64,000 bases of DNA from NCBI GenBank assembly GCA_034717495.1, contig JAYELL010000076.1, positions 1 to 64,000 of the forward strand, in the 5' to 3' direction. The notes under the pieces are model-generated. The model did not search any database and was not told the DNA's origin. It saw only the letters and a list, made by a program, of their open reading frames with translations. Position numbers and translations under genes: made by a program. Below are positions 60,214 to 64,000 of this stretch, in pieces (positions within the stretch are counted from its first letter, which is position 1; every line of letters begins with the position of its first letter). Origin of the DNA: Chloroflexota bacterium. Its GTDB lineage: Bacteria > Chloroflexota > Anaerolineae > JAAEKA01.

Positions 60214-62573
60214 GGCGTCTCGCGTGGCAGCACTTCGAAATGCCGTAACACTGCGACATCGCTGCCAGCTTCGCCGTTCATCAGAACCGGCAACCTTCGA
60301 CCATTTTCGGGATCGTAGAGCAGAACGGCCAGTTTGAACGTGCCGAATGGCAGGTCCTCCGGCAGGGTGATACTGAAGCGATCCAGCACCCGCTCACCCG
60401 GCTCCCAGGTCGGCAGTGGACGGAAACCACCGCCGGGCCGGCGATCGATCCCGGCGATCAGCTCATCAGCCGGCCCGAGCACTTGCAGAGAAACGACCAG
60501 GTCCTCCGGGATTGTTTCCTGGGCCCGCCAGACCAGCTCCACCTGCATCGTGTCACCCGGTGCAACGGCATAGGCAGCCGGCTGTTGGCTCACATGGCGG
60601 ATGACTGCCTGATCGAGAGTAACCTGGCCCTCGAAGACGATGTCCTGAACACCAGTCTCCAGGAGGTCGCCCGGTTGCAGGTTGAATCTGCAAAGACGTA
60701 CCTGGGGACCCGTCCATTCACAGCCTTCGGGAAAACCAACGGTGCCCAACCATTGTTCGACAATGCTGTTGGGATCCCCCTCGGGCACCCGTTCAAGTAC
60801 CAGCCAGGCCCGGGAATATCCATCCAGATCGGAGAGGTGTTCGTTCTGCCAATCGGTCTCCCGGTCGGTCAGTGTCTCCCGGGTGAGATCCAGGCGCGGC
60901 GGACACCCCGCCCGACAGTAGTTCAACATGCCGACCACCGGACCGCTCAGGTTGTCGGTCCAGAGATCGGTTATCAACAGATCACCCGGCTGGCCTTCCT
61001 GTCGAACCCTCTCGGCAGCGCTGGCAAAGCCCATATCCGGTTGGTAGCGCTCATCAAGATAGCTGGCCTGCGCTGCCAGGACTGCGACGGGAAACCAGGC
61101 AAGAACAAGCATTCCCGAAACCAGGAGAGCACCTGCGCGGCGCTGTCGTTTCGATCTCACCACAGAGATCAGCCACAGCAGGCTCAATACAGAGCCAGCC
61201 AGGGCAGGCAGCAGGGCCCTCCAGTCGATGCGCACCGACCCACCGGTGCGATCCACGATCCAGGCCGGGTCAAGGATTTCCGGACGGGCGAAACGCAGCA
61301 TGGCCAGCGGTGGCCACATACGCAGGTTCCATGCCACGTCTGGCCCCGCGATATTGGCAGGAAGCAGGACCTCGCGTGCATATTCGCTGAACGGCACGAC
61401 GACGCCGACCGCTTGAATTGCGATACTCAGCGCAATCAGTGCCACGGCAATAGCCTTTCCTGCGGCGCCCAGACGTTTGTGAAGCCAACGCAGACCGTCC
61501 GGCATCGGCAGGCACAGCAAGGGAATCAACGGCAGCAACTGGCGTGGCCCGTATCCCCAATAGCCCCACCAGAACCGGCTGCCGCTGGCTGCTAAGACAT
61601 ACAACAGGCTGCCACCGATGGCAGCGAAAGTCAGCACAGGATGGCGACGCATGAAGGAAGGCGCGCCAAAAAATGCGATTAGCAGAACAGGCGCAAATGG
61701 CAACAGCCCCCACCCGGGACTGACCCAAAGCGCTATGAAGTTCACCAGGTTTGGTCCGCGCTGCAACACATCGGGGGCGCTTTCACCCACCACGGCAGCA
61801 GCCACTACCACGGCAGCCATCAACATCCACACGACCACAAACAGAATGAACCAGAGCCAACCTGCCGGCACCTGGTCGATCTGTCGCAGCCAGCGGTTGA
61901 CATTCGTCAACCGCGAGGAGGGATGGCTATGACCGTAGCGACTCAATAGCACTACCAGGGTCAGACCGGCCCAGAAGGGAAGAAACGCCAGCAACGTACC
62001 CTTGACGGCAATACTGGCAAAAAAGGAGACCAGCCCCAGGATCAGAATCGCCGGGTGACCCCCACGGTAGAAGCGAGCCGAGGCAAAAAAGCTGAACAGT
62101 AATAAAAAGGCCGCCAGCGGTTCCCGGAAGAGATAATGGCTGTAGGGCCATGCCAGCGTGCCCAGGCCATACGCCAGGCTGCTTACAGCGCCCAACGCCG
62201 GGGAAGCGCCCAAATCCGTCAGAAGGAGGTATAACAGGCCAGCCGTCAACGCCGTGACCAGCATGGTTAACAGCACCGACGATTGAAAGCTGCCGAGTCG
62301 CGGGATAAGCGCTGAAAGCGCGTAGAATGGGGATAAAAGCACTGAATAGAGCCATCCGTGGCGTTGAACACTGCCCAGATCGCCGTCCAGTGCGGCTTGA
62401 GTGCCCTTCAGGAAGAACCACTCGTCGGGGTTGTGGGGGATCCCGCTGTTGGTCAACAGGTAGACGAAAGCCAGAAAGGCGGTGATTGCCATCGCCGTCG
62501 CCAGCAACAGAGTCACTGCTGGTCTCGCCGTCGATGTCTGGCCTGGCGGGCTTTCCGTCTTTTGATCGTTCAT
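60210..62573 (-). CDS. GT39-like polytopic membrane protein with shared C-terminal module
   Basis: A 787-residue protein. The first outside loop has GIPHNPDEWFFLKGTQAALDG, with the DE pair expected of GT-C enzymes, then HGWLYSVLLSPFYAL and YLFREPLAAFLLLFSFF. About eleven helices follow, then a soluble domain from about residue 500 with two Cys-containing loops (NYCRAGCPPRLDL). The last 120 residues are the module shared with its downstream neighbours (VSLQVLGPADEL, TWEPGERVLDRFSITL, LAVLLYDPENGRRLPV). It is the first gene of a run of four overlapping or closely spaced genes (62573 to 53572). RBS and promoter lie just upstream. Confidence 0.8.
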   Translation of the reverse strand: MNDQKTESPPGQTSTARPAVTLLLATAMAITAFLAFVYLLTNSGIPHNPDEWFFLKGTQAALDGDLGSVQRHGWLYSVLLSPFYALSALIPRLGSFQSSVLLTMLVTALTAGLLYLLLTDLGASPALGAVSSLAYGLGTLAWPYSHYLFREPLAAFLLLFSFFASARFYRGGHPAILILGLVSFFASIAVKGTLLAFLPFWAGLTLVVLLSRYGHSHPSSRLTNVNRWLRQIDQVPAGWLWFILFVVVWMLMAAVVVAAAVVGESAPDVLQRGPNLVNFIALWVSPGWGLLPFAPVLLIAFFGAPSFMRRHPVLTFAAIGGSLLYVLAASGSRFWWGYWGYGPRQLLPLIPLLCLPMPDGLRWLHKRLGAAGKAIAVALIALSIAIQAVGVVVPFSEYAREVLLPANIAGPDVAWNLRMWPPLAMLRFARPEILDPAWIVDRTGGSVRIDWRALLPALAGSVLSLLWLISVVRSKRQRRAGALLVSGMLVLAWFPVAVLAAQASYLDERYQPDMGFASAAERVRQEGQPGDLLITDLWTDNLSGPVVGMLNYCRAGCPPRLDLTRETLTDRETDWQNEHLSDLDGYSRAWLVLERVPEGDPNSIVEQWLGTVGFPEGCEWTGPQVRLCRFNLQPGDLLETGVQDIVFEGQVTLDQAVIRHVSQQPAAYAVAPGDTMQVELVWRAQETIPEDLVVSLQVLGPADELIAGIDRRPGGGFRPLPTWEPGERVLDRFSITLPEDLPFGTFKLAVLLYDPENGRRLPVLMNGEAGSDVAVLRHFEVLPRETP

Positions 62574-62612
62574 CGTCGTGAAAGATGGGGCTAACCCCGT
62601 GTCAATCCCGTT

Positions 62613-62641
62613 AGTCTATCACAGGAACGCTTTTGAACCAA
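62613..62641 (-). promoter_or_regulatory. promoter of the 62573-53572 membrane-protein operon
   Basis: On the minus strand, TTGGTT (62641-62636), a 17-bp spacer and TAGACT (62618-62613), with TGA before the -10 box. It lies 40 bp upstream of ATG62573. Confidence 0.45.
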
Positions 62642-62830
62642 ACAACGGCAATATATGAAACTTCTGTCATGGTTCCTTGTCATTTTGTTCATCTTCGTTT
62701 CATATCGCCATGGTAAATTGAAGCGGAAGGGATGTAGGCGTGCCCCCTCCGGGGCACCTCCCCCGTTTCTGAAAATCGATTCACAGGAGTCCAACAATGG
62801 ACGGCAGTGGCAATAAAAATAGTGGGACTT
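62642..62830. other. intergenic region between divergent operons
   Basis: No gene is supported. It contains a GC-rich hairpin (gtgcccc-ctcc-ggggcac, 62740-62757) without a T-run, and AT-rich DNA at 62640-62720. The hairpin lies upstream of the response-regulator promoter, and its role is unknown. Confidence 0.45.
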
Positions 62831-62859
62831 TTGCTGTACCTCTTCCCCGGTGGTATAAT
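62831..62859 (+). promoter_or_regulatory. promoter of OmpR-type response regulator gene
   Basis: TTGCTG (62831-62836), a 17-bp spacer and a perfect TATAAT (62854-62859) with TGG before it. Transcription starting near 62866 excludes the in-frame ATG62797 as the start. Confidence 0.75.
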
Positions 62860-62916
62860 CAGTTCGATTCTATGGTTGCTGTGCAGCCAATGCCAGATGA
62901 GAAGGGGTCCGATCCG

Positions 62917-63600
62917 ATGCGTGTGTTGATTGTCGACGATGATCCTCCAAGTTTAAAAATGACCGCCTTCCTGTTGGCGGAAGAGGGCTATGAAGTAGTC
63001 ACGGCCGACAACGGAACCGATGCCCTGCGCCTGGTGGAAGAGGAGATACCCGACCTGGTCATTCTGGATGTCATGATGCCCGGTCTGGATGGGCTGCAGG
63101 TAACACAGCGTATCCGGCAGAGCATGAATCTGCCCATCATCATGCTTTCGGCCAAGGGCGAAACCAGCGATCGTGTTTCAGGGCTCGATGTTGGTGCAGA
63201 CGATTATCTTGCCAAACCCTTTGAGCCGTCAGAATTGCTTGCACGGGTACGGTCGGTGTTGCGGCGCGCCGAGGCTTTCACCTTCGGCGAGCCCGAGTCT
63301 GCCCTGGTCGCCGACGGTTTTCATCTCGACCCGGTAACAAATATCGTTCGTTTACCCAGTGGGGATAATGTCGAATTAACGCCCATTGAGTTCCGATTAT
63401 TACACTGTCTGGTGCGAAACCAGGGGCGTTCGCTCAGTCATGAGCAGATTATCAGCAATGTGTGGGGCTATGACTACGACGGTTACAGCAATCAGGTTGC
63501 GGTTTATGTGCGCCGCCTGCGTCTCAAAATCGAAGTTGATCCGGAAGAACCCAGGCACCTGCTCACGGTCAGGGGGCTTGGATATAAATTTGTGCTGTAA
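62917..63600 (+). CDS. OmpR/PhoB-family response regulator
   Basis: A 227-residue two-component regulator. ATG62917 is chosen because AAGGGG lies 9 bp upstream, the receiver domain begins directly (MRVLIVDDD), and a strong promoter sits at 62831-62859. The receiver domain (1-118) has the acidic pocket D7-D9, phospho-acceptor D51 in VILDVMMPGLDG, and the Lys of YLAKPFEPSELLARV. The winged helix (about 130-227) shows LTPIEFRLLHCLVRNQGRSLS, VWGYDYDG and the family ending HLLTVRGLGYKFVL. It binds DNA when phosphorylated. No histidine kinase is seen in the window; the next gene encodes a secreted protein that could be a target. Confidence 0.93.
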   Translation: MRVLIVDDDPPSLKMTAFLLAEEGYEVVTADNGTDALRLVEEEIPDLVILDVMMPGLDGLQVTQRIRQSMNLPIIMLSAKGETSDRVSGLDVGADDYLAKPFEPSELLARVRSVLRRAEAFTFGEPESALVADGFHLDPVTNIVRLPSGDNVELTPIEFRLLHCLVRNQGRSLSHEQIISNVWGYDYDGYSNQVAVYVRRLRLKIEVDPEEPRHLLTVRGLGYKFVL

Positions 63601-63633
63601 TCGGCGCCGCCAGCCGTTACGGAGGGCACGCCC

Positions 63634-64000
63634 ATGAAACCACCGATCGGGATGGACAGCTATCGAAACGAACAGCGCGGGGGATGGATCGGCCTGCTGA
63701 CTCGAACCGGCCTGGCGCTGGTTTGCGCGCTGCTGCTTTTTGCCGGCTTACAGCAGGTGATTTCCCGCGCTTCCGCCTCGTCTGTAGATTCCAACAGGAA
63801 GACTACCCGCGCAGCCGCCCCGGAAAGCCCCGAAGCGGAGACGGAATGGAACGACTTCTTTCCCAGCGGCTGGGTTTCCGAGACACCCTTCGACGCGGGA
63901 ATTACCGCCAGCAACCCTGATGGCTTCGAGCTTCAAAATGCCCTGTATCAGGTTTCCACTGACGGCGGCGTTACCTGGAGCGGCTGGTTGACCGATGATT
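63634..64000 (+). CDS. exported protein, function unknown (runs off the window)
   Basis: The frame opens at ATG63634 (GGAGGG 8 bp upstream) and stays open to the last base, giving about 122 residues. An N-terminal signal-anchor-like helix follows a basic start (RTGLALVCALLLFAGLQQV), then a Ser/Ala/Glu-rich linker. Around residues 105-120 is STDGGVTWSGW, reminiscent of BNR/sialidase-type or exo-alpha-sialidase Asp-box repeats (S-x-D-x-G-x-T-W). It lies 33 bp after the response-regulator gene and is probably co-transcribed. The C-terminus is outside the window. Confidence 0.7.
   Translation, partial: MKPPIGMDSYRNEQRGGWIGLLTRTGLALVCALLLFAGLQQVISRASASSVDSNRKTTRAAAPESPEAETEWNDFFPSGWVSETPFDAGITASNPDGFELQNALYQVSTDGGVTWSGWLTDD

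Noticed and set aside
62740-62757. GC-rich hairpin as a terminator
   Set aside because: No T-run follows on either strand, and it lies between divergent promoters.

Overview
The window reads as a chromosomal segment of a GC-rich, free-living bacterium, most likely a member of the Chloroflexota (Anaerolineae/Caldilineae-like). This placement is inferred from several things: many multi-membrane GT-C-type proteins with large outside domains, dockerin-like tails on secreted enzymes, a DUF2304-GT2 fusion, a PTPS-related membrane protein family, a MoeA-PBP fusion, a SAM-I riboswitch, no recognisable outer-membrane or LPS genes, and interspersed non-coding repeats. I see no phage, transposon or CRISPR array.

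Layout. (1) 1-506: low-complexity DNA, then tRNA-Leu(GAG) with promoter and terminator. (2) 654-9956, plus strand: a secreted PHP-type protein with a dockerin-like tail, a GT-C membrane glycosyltransferase fused to TPRs, and an overlapping run of GT2, GT4, methyltransferase, flippase-like and hexapeptide-acyltransferase genes, which together look like surface glycan or glycolipid synthesis. (3) 9957-10571: an intergenic repeat field. (4) 10572-23835, plus strand: UDP-sulfoquinovose synthase, a sulfatase with an apparent internal deletion and dockerin-like tail, a 2538-residue GT-C/TPR giant, a membrane-anchored TPR protein and a MurJ-family flippase. (5) 23903-27363: a nucleotidyltransferase and a methyltransferase (minus strand) divergent from a LysM/M23 cell-wall peptidase, then the end of the next operon. 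(6) 27127-32707, minus strand: a SAM-I-riboswitch-controlled trans-sulfuration PLP enzyme and ThiF/MoeB-type protein, a small protein, a penicillin-acylase family hydrolase and a small membrane protein. (7) 32770-41709: secreted alpha/beta hydrolase, DUF4015 glycoside-hydrolase-like protein, fatty-acid desaturase, DUF1349 protein, a truncated 2-hydroxyacid dehydrogenase, a SufR-like regulator and an MFS transporter. (8) 41743-48068, minus strand: gamma-glutamyltransferase, an M28-like peptidase with altered active-site residues, and two tandem MoeA genes, one fused to a periplasmic-binding-protein-like domain. (9) 48077-62573, minus strand: six very large polytopic GT-C-like proteins; five share one C-terminal beta-rich module and the sixth ends in an ILEI/FAM3-like domain. 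(10) 62917-64000: an OmpR-type response regulator and the start of a secreted protein.

How it may work together. Regions 2, 4 and 9 look like an envelope-glycosylation repertoire. The DPM-like GT2 could charge polyprenyl phosphate, the flippase-like proteins could move lipid-linked sugars, and the GT-C proteins could transfer sugars to proteins or lipids outside the membrane. UDP-sulfoquinovose synthase could supply an acidic sugar. The GT-C/TPR architecture parallels eukaryotic TMTC O-mannosyltransferases, and the ILEI-like domain parallels the POMGnT1 stem domain. These are analogies drawn from domain order, not demonstrated functions. Promoters are unusually legible: many show a 17-bp spacer and a TGG or GGCG triplet/tetrad directly before the -10 box.
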